From Primulina eburnea (taxonomy: Eukaryota; Streptophyta; Magnoliopsida; Lamiales; Gesneriaceae): 64,000 bases of DNA. The DNA lies in contig NC_133104.1 of NCBI RefSeq assembly GCF_022965805.1, positions 40,282,682 through 40,346,681 on the forward strand. Reading direction: 5' to 3'. A program made the translations under genes and the position numbers. How positions within the stretch are numbered: the stretch's first letter is position 1; the number at the start of each line of letters is the position of its first letter. Below the pieces are notes generated by a model. It saw nothing but the letters and a program-made list of their open reading frames with translations. It made no database searches and was not told where the DNA came from. Positions 34,442 to 46,000 of this stretch are shown here, one piece after another.

Positions 34442-35287
34442 CTAAGATCTTCGGGACCGTCTCTGGGGACAAACTTTAGCAAAACGCCCCAGCTGTTTAC
34501 AGATATTGCATCTACCAAGCACTCCTTTGCATTGCTCTGAGGAATGTCTCCCTCCGCAAGTCCTACAATAGACATCGGTATGGCTTGGACTGGAACCACT
34601 TGAGCTAGAGGAACCACTTCCCAACTTCTTGAATGGCTTCTTTTGAGCTTTCAGCAAATCTTGCTTTCCACTCGTGCTGCCACGCTCAATTTGAAGAGGG
34701 GATTGCTGTGTCTGGGATTGCTTCACGCTCAATCTTCCCAATTGTCTAATCAGACTCGCCTCCGCCCTCCTTGCTTTACTCAAAGCATCAGCAAAATGAT
34801 AAGGTTGCTGCATGTTCATCAATGCAACTATTTCTGGATTCAATCCTCTGACGAACTGATTCACTACAGCTTCGTCATTTCCAGCCAAATGAGGAGCAAA
34901 ATGCAGTAGCGTAGAGAATTTCGCAACATATTCCTCAACATTCAGTTGACCTTGTCTCAAATTCTCAAATTCTGCTCTTTTGTCCTCCCGGTATGAAACT
35001 GAGAAAAATCTTTGATAGAATTCAGCTTTGAAGACTTCCCATGTGATCATAATACCACGTAGTTCTAATATGCCTTTGATCATAATCCACCAATTTCTGG
35101 CAGTCTCCCGTAACTGATAAACTACCAATTTAACTTTCTGTTCATTGGTACAATCAAGTAAATCAACCAGTATTTCTATGTCATCCAACCAGTGCTGACA
35201 ATCTTCCGATGTCTCAATACCGCTGAGAATCGGCGGCTGAAGTAACTGAAATTCCCTCAACTTCGTTTCCATTGGAGTTTCTGACAC
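34442..35287 (-). CDS. Chromovirus-type Gag of the TR-GAG element
   Basis: The frame is open for 281 codons from a GTG and a little further upstream; the first in-frame ATG is five codons in, so the true start is uncertain. It has a retrotransposon Gag core (residues ~15-150; YREDKRAEFENLRQGQLNVE is typical), a Ser-rich linker and two C-terminal zinc knuckles. The first is CX2CX3HX4C; the second reads CNICKQLGRFAKVC, with Arg in place of the usual His, so it may not bind zinc. The frame stops after CPQRRSRRS without joining a protease. Gag would package RNA in virus-like particles made with enzymes from another copy. Confidence 0.85.
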   Translation of the reverse strand: MSETPMETKLREFQLLQPPILSGIETSEDCQHWLDDIEILVDLLDCTNEQKVKLVVYQLRETARNWWIMIKGILELRGIMITWEVFKAEFYQRFFSVSYREDKRAEFENLRQGQLNVEEYVAKFSTLLHFAPHLAGNDEAVVNQFVRGLNPEIVALMNMQQPYHFADALSKARRAEASLIRQLGRLSVKQSQTQQSPLQIERGSTSGKQDLLKAQKKPFKKLGSGSSSSSGSSPSHTDVYCRTCGGRHSSEQCKGVLGRCNICKQLGRFAKVCPQRRSRRS

Positions 35288-35695
35288 ATCTATCTGAGAT
35301 TCTGATCTATCTATCTGATCATACGAAGTACTGCCTTTTTCAGGAATCCTTCGGGGAGCTATATCTGATTACCAAAACATTAGTAATCCAGTACAACCAA
35401 TCTGTTCTAATCTTTCTCTGATCATCTTACTGCTGATCAGGAATCAGATCTGATTTATATTCAAGAATACATAATACCCATTCCAATCACATAATCAGGT
35501 AAACATGTATCTTAAAGCAGTAACACATAGTCTCATGCTAGCACATAATGTCAATCAACATTAAATCAATCTCATGCTAGCACACACATGCAAGGAAGAA
35601 AATTCATCTACCCCGCTCATTCTCTTCTATCTCAGTCTACAGAATCTACGGCTCTAGAACCTACTGTTCTGGAACCTACTGTTCTGGAACCTAAT

Positions 35696-35707
35696 GCTCT
35701 GATACCA
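35696..35707 (-). other. Primer-binding site of the TR-GAG element
   Basis: On the minus strand TGGTATCAGAGC, the standard match to initiator methionine tRNA, five bases inside the 5' LTR. Confidence 0.9.
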
Positions 35708-35712
35708 CCTGT

Positions 35713-37330
35713 TGTGGGGACCCGGACGCTAATCATCTTCTTAATCATCGTTGGGATTTAATTATCAGTTCTGATAAACAGGGTCTAAAAATTTTTCTTT
35801 TTAAAATATAAATGCGGAAGGTAATGACATCTAATAATATACATATCTGTATAACACTACATTTCAGTATAAAGGTACAACACTGTACAACCTAAATCTA
35901 AGGTTCAAATACTAATTTCAAGTATTAAAATCAAATCTATCCAAGTCCGGAATCACCACGCTAAACTCGTCTTCTCTCGTCGTCTTCTCGACCCTGATCC
36001 TGTCCCACCTGTTGTCATGCATAAAAGCAATAACAATAGTAATAGAGTTCATCATCTATGAAATCTAATCTAACTGAACATGCAACTCGAATCAGATAAG
36101 CATGCATATACAATCTAAATCATAAACACATGCTATCATGACTGAAAGCAATAACAATGGGTTCCATAATCTATGAATCCCATTCATATAAGCATGCAGT
36201 TCTAGTCTAATCATGTCTAGACTCGACTCAACTATAACTCTAGGGATCCCGGTGTGAATAAGACGTCACTGGCTGTCACCTACCCAACCGATCGTGGTAA
36301 CCGTACGTCTTATTCCTAGACTTCGGTTCGAGCTGTATCAACGGCTGGCAATAGGAGTAATACCTGCTCCTAAGTTGAGATACACCGAACGTCTAGAAGT
36401 CTGACAATGACTGTCAAGACTTTCCTATCTTAAATGAAATGAATAACAATCTGTAAACAAAGCATAATCATATTCATAACTGAATATCACTTACATGCTT
36501 GAATACAATTCTATAATCAAATCATAAACATAATAAAATGTAGACAACAGTCTAGTATGTGATTTTGTTGGGAAACTCAAAATGATATCTCATTTGAGTT
36601 GGGACTTCCCGAATATCACATGCATTATACCTTTGTCGTCCCGGTCTGACGATGACGAAGACTGGTATTCAAATCTGTCCATCTCGAATCTGAAATGACA
36701 ATATTGACTACGCTGTATCAGTAAATAACTCACTACACAATCTGTTCTGATCAATACTCAATTCAGTATATAATCTGATCAATGTCTGAACAAGATATAA
36801 TCTGAGTCATATCAATAATATCACAATCTAGTCGAAATCATATCTGAATCTGATCAATCTAAATCAACTGATGTTTCGACGGCCTAACAATATAATCTGA
36901 ATAACCCCGTCACTCTGAACATCACAAATATCATACTGAAACTCATAATCAGTGTTAATACAATCATACTCTGAATATTAGCACAATTCTGATATAGAAT
37001 CTCAGTCAATATCTTTCAAAAATCATAACAATTACAGAAACGGTCTGTTCTTTAATCTGACTTCAATTCTACAATATCTACGGTAGCAGAAACGCCATAT
37101 CTGAATCATATTCAATTCTGACAATATCATAAATTCAAATCTTGTCTAAACGTAACAAAACTTACGTTCAGTTGTAGTCTGCGTTGATATGAACACAGTA
37201 CCGAAGTCGGATTCAATTTCTGACGGACGGATTTTACGTAACAATCAATTTTTCTCTCGAAGAACCGTAAGCTTTCTTCCTCAAGCTTTTCTCGTTTCCC
37301 TCGGCTGAAATATGAAGAATTTCATGCTTA

Positions 37331-37385
<55 letters not shown>

Positions 37386-37732
37386 CATGCACATCTGAAA
37401 CGTGGCATATATCTTGGTGTTGCACGTCGCTCGCTCGAGCGGACAAAAGTTGCCGCTCGGGCGAAGAACTCTCGGCCCTCACAAATTATTCAAGCGCGCT
37501 CGGGCGAACAAAAAGTTCCGCCCGGGCGAAGGACTCTCGGCTTTCTACCAACACTCAATGGCGCTCGGGCGGACAAACATTTTCGCCCGCCCGGGCGCTA
37601 TACCTTCGGCCCAAATTGTATAATTTCATATACTTGCTCAAATCTTATCTCGAACTGGCCCGGCTATAATTACATCAATTCATAATCAGTAAATCATATC
37701 AGATTACAATAATTAAATTCTCGGGCATTACA
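35713..37732 (-). repeat. 5' LTR of the TR-GAG element
   Basis: 2020 bp. Same sequence as 29858-31837 except for a longer AT microsatellite (37334-37383), a 4-bp CCCG-type duplication near 37589 and a few substitutions. Confidence 0.93.
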
Positions 37733-38026
37733 GTATGTGTGCATGACAACAGGTGGGACAAGATCAAGGTCACGAAGAGAATGAGAGATTCAAGATTAGC
37801 GTGGAGATCCAGACTTAGAGTATAGTGATTTTCAGTACTTGATGTAGTGGTTGAACTCTAGTTGCGATAAACATATGTTGTACATGATCTGTACTTTATG
37901 TTGATATTTATATCAGAGTGATTACTTTACGTTTCCGCATTTGTATTAAAAAAAAAAATTTAGATCCAAATTAATTAAATGATCTTAATAATGATTAAGA
38001 AGATGGATTAGGTTCGGGTCCCCACA
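37733..38026 (+). mobile_element. Older solo LTR, right part
   Basis: Continues the LTR that starts at 28447; the repeated GTATG marks the break. Ends GGGTCCCCACA followed by target duplication CGAAC. Confidence 0.85.
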
Positions 38027-38240
38027 CGAACAGTATTATGGGTTGTGTGGTATTGTTAATTTGTTAAAAAATATTCTCAACAGTACTATGGTAGACTAAC
38101 ATATCTTCAAGATTTGTGGTGACGAGACTGAATTCTTGTGATCGATACAAATGGATGGATATTATTTCATCGAATATTAAATAAGATTATATTTTTAATA
38201 TAAATAATTCACAAGGCATTTTATATTTTTATTGTTAAAT

Positions 38241-38416
38241 ACGTCTTTTGTGTGACGGTCGAACGAATTTTTATCTGTGAGACGGGACAACACTACCGAT
38301 ATTCACAATAAAAAATAATATTTTTAGCATAAAAAATAATACTTTTCATGGATGACTCATATAAGAGATTCGTCTAACAAAATACATCCGTGAAACCGTC
38401 TCACACAAATTTTTGC
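38241..38416 (-). repeat. ~180-bp dispersed repeat, copy 3
   Basis: Minus-strand copy with GAGACGGGACAACACTACCG, a TGGATGACTCATATAAG core, and the end CGTGAAACCGTCTCACAC then TTTTTGC. Confidence 0.75.
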
Positions 38417-38725
38417 TTTTATTGTTTTAGTTTTGTTCAATCTGATTATTCCATTTTCAGGTAATAATGTTTTTAAAATTATTAACTGAAACCAATCGTA
38501 TCAGTAAAAAAAAGCCAGACTAATTAGAAAACTGGACAAATTTGACATAGAGAAATGTTCGTGTTTTTCATTTGTTTTGATTCATTTCAAGAGTCAACCT
38601 TCAAATGTTTAATGTTGAAGTCAGTTATTTTGACCCGAAAAATTTGACAAAAGCTTTAATTGGAGTAATAAAGCAATCCCCCACAGTGCAGTCCCCTACC
38701 ATAGCAACTCGAACTAATGTTATAT

Positions 38726-38907
38726 GACAAAAACTTATGTGAGATTGTCTCACGGATCATATTTTGTGAGACATATATCATATTTGGGTCATCCATGAAA
38801 AAATATTACTTTTAATGCTAAGAGTATTACTTTTATTGTGAATATCGGTAGGGTTGACCCGTCTCACATATAAAAATTCATGAAATCGTCTCATAAGAGA
38901 CCTACTC
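38726..38907 (+). repeat. ~180-bp dispersed repeat, copy 4
   Basis: Plus-strand copy: GACAAAAACTTATGTGAGA at the left, GGGTCATCCATGAAAAA in the core, and GAGACCTACTCATG at the right end. Confidence 0.8.
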
Positions 38908-39152
38908 ATGTTATATATGTATCAAGATCAAAAATTTAAGACGAGTTTTGGGTTCGAAATCTAATATAAGAACACTTAAAATAATAGCGAAAAAAGTCAA
39001 CCCTCAAATAAATATGGTCAAACTATCTTTCAATTCACTTTGTATATTTGTATTTTTACAATTCAATGAAAATAAAAAGAACGTATAAATCTTTTAAAAA
39101 ACATATAAATTAATTAGGAGTGAATATGACTCCCAAAATCTAAGAAAAGAAA

Positions 39153-40256
39153 TCATAATCCCAGAGAAAGTAAACTTGCCACTCCGACGAGAACCCCACT
39201 TATCTTTAACATTCTTTTCCTAATATCAGAACCAATCCCCCAACTTGATGAAATATCAGATTCCAGCTTCGAATCATATCTATAATTCGGGTTTGACCCG
39301 TATAAGGCCTGTATACCCGCCACGTCATCTTCTCGGAGCTCCGCTTTCTTTTTCCTCGGGCTCAAACTTGGGTACATAATCGCTTCCTTCACGGTGGAGT
39401 GAGCCAACCCCAGCACATGTCCGATCTCATGGGTCGCCACCGATTCCAGGTCCACAGCCACCTTCGATTTCTCGGCCGTGAAGTCCACAGCCCACCTCTC
39501 CGCCGCGTCGAGATGAAACCTCCCGTTCTCCGGAGAGAAAGCATGCGCCAAAACCCCCAAGACCCCATCGAACGCTTCCCCGTCGCCGTGGTCGCCGCTG
39601 TACCAACCAATCTTTATGTCAGCCGACGAGTAGCTCCTCGCCTCCGTGAAATTCACAGGAATCACGGCGGACCACCTCGAAAAAGCGATCCTGAAAGCCG
39701 ACTTCACGTCCGTCGAATTCACGTAGTCGATCATGTGCGAGGGTGAGAAAGCGTAGGTTAACGTCATCGGAGATGGTCGAGCCCACCTCGGTTTGCCGTA
39801 AAAGTAAGCGAAGTGCCTCGTAGTTTTGAACCTTCCGCCGGCGGCGGGAGTCACATCGCTAACGCCACACCTCGGCGAGATGATCACTCTCATCGTATCA
39901 TAATCCAATCTCCCCGTCTCCGATAAACCCAGATTTTTCTGATACGAAACCAAAGCCGATTCGAACTCCTCATCGAAAAAATCAGTGAAATTATGGTCTC
40001 CGGACGAAAAAGGCAAGTACCCAAAGCGGCCAAAATAACGCTTAAGCTCCGCCATGCCGTCGAACCGGCTGCCTTTTCCAGCATCGAGGAATCTCATGAA
40101 ACCATGCCACGAGCTGTTTGTCAACCCATCGGCGTTCAGTTCGGATATTGAATCGGGCAGAAACATGGCGGGAAAAAGCGGGAGAGATAAAAGGAAGAAG
40201 AAAACAAAGCAGGTCCAAGTACGATGATTATTGTAATAACTGAAAACCGGAAACAT
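39153..40256 (-). CDS. Plant matrix metalloproteinase (matrixin, family M10A)
   Basis: Intronless, 367 residues, as usual for plant MMPs. Order: hydrophobic signal segment (~14-33), peptidoglycan-binding-like prodomain (~50-120), cysteine switch PRCGVSD (128-134), catalytic domain with zinc site HEIGHVLGLAH (276-286; His276, His280, His286, catalytic Glu277) and Met-turn AIMYP (Met293), then a hydrophobic C-terminus (~352-367) preceded by a polar linker that suggests a GPI anchor. The enzyme is made as a zymogen, exported, and cleaves extracellular or cell-wall proteins; family members act in growth, senescence and defence. There is no hemopexin domain, as in other plant members. All key residues are present. 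Confidence 0.95.
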   Translation of the reverse strand: MFPVFSYYNNHRTWTCFVFFFLLSLPLFPAMFLPDSISELNADGLTNSSWHGFMRFLDAGKGSRFDGMAELKRYFGRFGYLPFSSGDHNFTDFFDEEFESALVSYQKNLGLSETGRLDYDTMRVIISPRCGVSDVTPAAGGRFKTTRHFAYFYGKPRWARPSPMTLTYAFSPSHMIDYVNSTDVKSAFRIAFSRWSAVIPVNFTEARSYSSADIKIGWYSGDHGDGEAFDGVLGVLAHAFSPENGRFHLDAAERWAVDFTAEKSKVAVDLESVATHEIGHVLGLAHSTVKEAIMYPSLSPRKKKAELREDDVAGIQALYGSNPNYRYDSKLESDISSSWGIGSDIRKRMLKISGVLVGVASLLSLGL

Positions 40257-42354
40257 GGTTGGGTTGGGTTGGATTGGTTGGGTCGTTAGTTAATAAAATC
40301 TTTTTTGCTGTGTAAATAAAGGATGATTGGAGATATATTTAAGGCAAAGTTTAAAGAAAACAAATTAGAGATTAGTTTTCATCGATATTTAATTTGACTT
40401 GGTTGTATTGTAAGGATAGATAAGACCGATGCACAAGAAACTGTGACAGACGTTTGGAAGATTCTTGCTTTATGTTACTTTTCCTTGGAGATTCCAAGGT
40501 TGTTTTGGTGGGTGAACTTACCATTTCACACATGTTCAACCATTTGATCAACATAGCAAAGTATGACTTTTTTTAAAAAAAAAAAAAAAAACATAGAGTT
40601 ACAATATGTCGGAGATTGTTATTTTTTAAAAATAAAGTTTGACCGAGGTTATTCTCCCAAATATCCCCAATATTTCGTATCCGATTATCAGATTAGATAA
40701 TAAAGAAGAAGATGCATAAAAATATATTTATATATTACATCATGAAAATAAAAATAGAGGGGTGAATCTAGCACTAGCAGGTACTTAGCGGAGGACTTTA
40801 ACAAGAGGGCGTGCGGAGGTGGGATATATCGATTTTTAAATGAATTTTCTTGTTTCCTCATTCTTTATCTATATCCTTTTGCCTCTCAAAAATCCTAGCT
40901 CCATCTCCCACAAATAACAAGGTTAATTTTCTGTCCAAAAATCTGCAATTTTGGTCATCTATATTTATTACTTTGTGATTTTGGTAATTTATGTTGTAGT
41001 TTGATTGTGTTGTCATTCTTAATTTCATTTAATCGCCTCTAAAAATCCATTTCTCTCAAATAAGAACATTAATTTTTTTGTCCTGAAAAAACTGCAATTT
41101 TGGTCTTCGTTTGTTATTTTGTGATTTTGATCATTTATATCGTCAATTTTCTTAAATTTATGGCAATTTTAATCATTTATCATCGAAGTGTCGATATGAC
41201 ATTTACACATTAACTTCATGTAGAAGCAACACGAGTGTCACGTAAATGTCAAATCAGCTTTACATCAGATATAATGATTAAAATTACCAAATTAACAAAG
41301 ATCACAGACCGAATCTGAAATTTAATAACACAGATCAAAATTGCAATAGGACAAATATATAAGATTAATATTGCATTTTTTCCTTCAGTCCCAAACATGC
41401 TTCATAATTTTCATTCAAAATTTTCTTTAACTTTATCTGGAAGGCTTTGAATTTGGAGTGCATTTGTTTCATACAAGTAAAACTTAGAGTGAATGATTTG
41501 AAATCTCTCCTCAAATATTATTTTTGTTTCAATTCTAAGTCAACTTTCCAACTTACTCATTTGAAACACATTTCAAATCAACATTGTCTCATAAATCCAA
41601 ATCATTTCATTCAAATGCGACCTAAATTTTATAATTATATTGTTATTTCCATTTATTTCTTTTACTTGCATCGAAAAAGAAAGATTAAAGTAGAAGAGAA
41701 GACTTAACATATAAATTAACTAGATCCCTCGATTATTCAATTATAACATCACAAATTCTATAAAGGCTGGACGACTTTTTTAGTTTTCCAGCAAACATTT
41801 CAAGACTAGGAATAATAATAAAAATAATATAATATAGGTTTAATTAGGACATCTGATTGCAACTAAACTGAATTAAAGATCGATGAGTTGAACTAACGGG
41901 GAATAAGTTGATCTTAGGTGGAAAGGGAACTAATTAATTTTAGATAACGGAAATTATTAATTATTGTTGGCCAAATTAATAATTGATATATGAACACCTT
42001 TCGTGTTCAAATTAACAATTATGTGTTGAACTTGAGTCCTTGGACATTACAAGGTATCTCTCTTCACGTAAGTCCGTTTTGAATATATTAAATTTCACGA
42101 GTTCTCAATATAAACATATACACATATATATACATATATATATACGTGGAATTTCGAAAGGTTGATTATAAGGGAGAGTGACATTAGGGGGCACAAGTCG
42201 TCTTTAATTGCGTTTTCTTTACAATATTACATAGGTTACTATGCGTATGTTACAAATGATGGTGATGATGTGTCTGATTGTATCATTAATAATTTTTTTT
42301 TTTGAAGATGCATTAATCATGTCTTGGGTACTTCTTCAATTATCGATTTCATTT
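40257..42354. other. Intergenic region upstream of the metalloproteinase gene
   Basis: 2.1 kb, AT-rich. The stretch near 40940-41130 repeats CTGCAATTTTGGTC and TTTTGTGATTTTG motifs, perhaps a decayed repeat. The promoter of the metalloproteinase gene should lie at the left. No gene is found. Confidence 0.5.
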
Positions 42355-42622
42355 AGACGATATCACGAATTTTTATCTGTGAGACAAGTCAACCCTACCG
42401 ATATTCACAATAAAAAGTACTACTTTTAACATAAAAAATAATATTTTTTCATTGATGACCAAATAAGAGATCTGTTATCTGTGAGACAAGTCAACCCTAC
42501 CGATATTCACAATAAAAAATACTTTTAACATAAAAAATAATATTTTTTCATGGATGACCAAATAAAAAATCTGTCTCACAAAATATGACCCGTTAGACCG
42601 TCTCACTCAAATTTTTGTCTTT
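42355..42622 (-). repeat. ~180-bp dispersed repeat, copy 5, with internal duplication
   Basis: The GAGACAAGTCAACCCTACCG...GATGACC segment of about 103 bp occurs twice in a row (from 42375 and from 42478), followed by one normal end, CGTTAGACCGTCTCACTC. Confidence 0.8.
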
Positions 42623-43024
42623 TCAAAATATTAAAAAAATTTAGGATAAGAACAACATTTAAATGGCTTTTCAAGGGACATGAAATCCTTGTTCACTTCA
42701 CATAATAATTTACTAATTAGGTTACAGAAAAATACAATAGGGTTCAGAAACTAAAAAAATAAGAAAGGGTTCAGAATTTAAGACATCTCTCTCTGCAATC
42801 ATTGTGCAAAGGGCAGACAACAGACAGATTCCATATACAGCCTATTCCAGTTGAAATACAAGTTTTAACTCTCTAGTCCTAAATAAATATCAACATCTAT
42901 CACTACTAGACTTAGTGCTGAAACGCCTAAAAATGAGAATGGATGGAGCACTTCCATTCTCATTTTTCTTCAGTATGACAAGAAATCTTGCATATAGCAT
43001 GGCCTAGATATCCGTTTTTCCCTG

Positions 43025-46000
43025 TCAATTGTGGCTACTATACCCTGTAACAAATCGTGCAGTAAAATTTAAGCGCGAAATAAAAACGTGTACAACATTA
43101 ACAAGCTGTGAAACTAGCCATTCAATATTACCTTTAGATGTGTTTTTAGTGTGGCTCCTGTGGCTTTTGTCATGTGAAGAGGATGGGAGCTTGGGGATTG
43201 TGAGCGAACTTTGCAGCCCTTCTAACAGCTGAAGAGTAAAAGATCAACAGATTGCTAAATGATGCAACACCAAAGCCAGAACTATGAGACACAACATTTT
43301 CATATTACACCCAAACGATGTAAGAGCCCTAGAAAGGGGATATCTACCTCCTCGACGATATCATACAACTTCCACCCTCGTTGAAATTATTTTTGCACAA
43401 TCACGATGCCCCCAATTAGTACTCATACGGTTGTACTCGGCCCATATAGCATAAAGAAAGGAATAAAATCAACCCTTTCCAAATGAAAATTTTGCACACA
43501 ATTCAGCACACTTCAGGGTATTACTTACTTCGAAATGTACAACCACCGCGACCATATTTATTTTCTGTCATGAGCTACTCTTCTGAATCTAAGGAATCAA
43601 TCAAACTTTCATGTCATGAATCAAGGTTACCTTTCAGCAAAAACCTGTTATTATTTACACCACTCGACTTCATAAAAGGACATCTTTGATGGTTCAGAAT
43701 CTTTTAAAGCAACTACGAGCTTTTAGATATTTACCTCCCGGATTTAGGCAATACATTATCCTGATGGAGGTTAACAACTGGACAGTCCTTTTTAAAAACC
43801 AAAATAGGGTTATGCACAAGCAAAAGTCTCCTAATAGCACAATCAAGATCCCGGCTAAAAATGTTCCACTTAGGTAAATTAAAGTAAGTTTCAGCCAACC
43901 AAGCACAATTAGCTTCAACCAATCTAGACCAGACTGTATCTATTTTAGAATAGAATTAAGAGTTCTCAAATGCTTGGGTGAAAACATTTATCCTTTTTCT
44001 TAATAGTGATACCAAACTGAGGTGCAATTTATAGGGGATTCTTGCCTGACCAAAATATTAAATGAACAATTGCGTAGATCTTATGGAAACTGCGAGATTA
44101 GACTAAACAGGTAAGCATAAGAAAAGAGAAAAACAGTAAATGATTAACAATGGCTTACCCTTGATGTTGGCTGAATACGGCGAATTGATCGGCGGGGTTC
44201 AATAGAACCAAAAACAAAACTTTCATCTGCTTCATTCTTTTCCGACTTCCCACCGGAAGGTGCAAGTTTCCCTTTCTTGAGCCGCTCAGACGTAGTATTC
44301 ACTGCTGATGTTTTCTTGCGATTTTCTGATTGAACTCGAGAAGAAAATACAGTTGCACTATCAGGAACATTGGAAAAGGTTTCAAATTCAGTAAGGCTTT
44401 TCTCAACTGGTTCGTTATCACCATTGGTTAAAGCAGCATCGCTAGCATTAGAGCGGGAAGAGGTTAAGCCATCTTTCCGAGGTAATATTCTACTTGGGAT
44501 AGCCGGAGGTTTCCCAGACTTGGGAGCTTTGAATTTAGCCTCTGCTACTTGTTTCTCCTTCAAATCAATCTTCGAATTATTTTTCGATCCCCTTGATCCT
44601 GGTCCTTGAGACGTCAAAAATTTAGCTAGCTTAACTGAATCATCAGGTACAGTCTTGGTGCTCCTATCAGAAACATAATGTTTGCTTACTTCAATGAATT
44701 TTCTCTTCTTTCCAGGCTTAGGAACACCAATTACAACTCTTGATCCTTCTTTCTGGAAACCAGACCTCATGGTCCTGCCCATGTCGGGTTTTTTACCATC
44801 CCTACTACTGCCAACATTAAAAGCTGTTTCTTCAGCAGACAAAGGCAATCTGTTTTCAGCTTTGTCAACTTCTGCGAAATTGATGGCTTTAGACAGCTCA
44901 CCCTTCCCTTTTGTCTCCATGTCAGTACTTCCCAACTTTGGTCGCTTCTCCATTGGTGTATCTCCCTGAAATGGAGACACATAGCTGAGTATGATGACAG
45001 CTAAAACAAACTTTTGTGAGACCACATTCTAAACTATATAATGAAGTAAAATATAAGACCTGGGAAGTCCTGTCCTGCCCTGATCTGCACCACTCAATCC
45101 ATTGGCCATCAATCCAAATTACAGTTGGTCGTAGATGCCATACTTTGACATCTAATGTCTCCCCTTGAGCATCTAATGTCTCCCCTTGAGCTATGTACAC
45201 CAGAAAAGGAAAATATTTTTCTAGTTTAGCTAAAGTTGCACATCAAAAAGTACCTAACATTCTAAATAATTCGTATATGCAAACAAGAAATACCTGGGAA
45301 ATGGACATTCCATGTGGTTGTCTCTTTTTTATTCTTCTCCGAAATAATCCCTTCACGCCAACTGAAACAGCATGTTCAATGGAGAAAAGATAGATAAAGA
45401 AAAAGTAGGGCTCGGAATCATTTCACAGGCCAAATAAAGGCAAACTTATTATGACACATTTCGTGATTTTTAAAATAGTATACTAAAACAAAGGACTCAG
45501 TGACTATAGTCCCAGCCAAAAGACCACCATGTACAATAAAGATTCATCGAGTCAGGTTGAAACGTATTCCTATTAATGCAGAATGCATCGTGATAAGAAC
45601 AATTTTGACCATATGGTGTCACTTACAATCATGGGCAAATATATTTCTCTTCCACTCTCACGAGTTAGAACAAACAAAATACGATTCAACTAAAATTCTC
45701 CACAAATAACAGAAGCATCAACTAGTCTTTATCTTTAAATGTGTGCCATTCAGGCATGTGCATCTTCATACATTTTGACCTATTTTGCTACCCATGGGGA
45801 GCTAATTAAACTTCACACCAAGAATAATCGCAGAGCATCAAAGATCTAGCAAAGCAAGCATTAATAACAAGCCATTATCATATAAAGCAGATTGCTCTTA
45901 CCAATCCTGCACCCAAGCATCAACTTTGTCTCCAACAGACCAAGCATAATCCTTCACAGCAGCTCGACGTCTTTTCCTTGTCCCTTCAAACTGCATTGCG

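Larger units (their letters stand above)
29858..37732 (-). mobile_element. Non-autonomous LTR retrotransposon carrying only gag (TR-GAG type)
   Basis: 7.9 kb on the minus strand. LTRs are 35713-37732 (5') and 29858-31837 (3'), with target duplication GTATG (29853-29857 and 37733-37737). The LTRs differ by about five substitutions, a 4-bp insertion and the length of a TA run. Just inside the 5' LTR is a standard initiator-Met primer site; just inside the 3' LTR is a purine tract. The 3.9-kb interior contains a gag frame but no protease, RT, RNase H or integrase, so it must be mobilised in trans. The gag is chromovirus-like. Confidence 0.9.

Noticed and set aside
44370..44969. Plus-strand frames opposite the Agenet gene exon 12
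   Set aside because: Shadow frames of a real coding exon on the minus strand.
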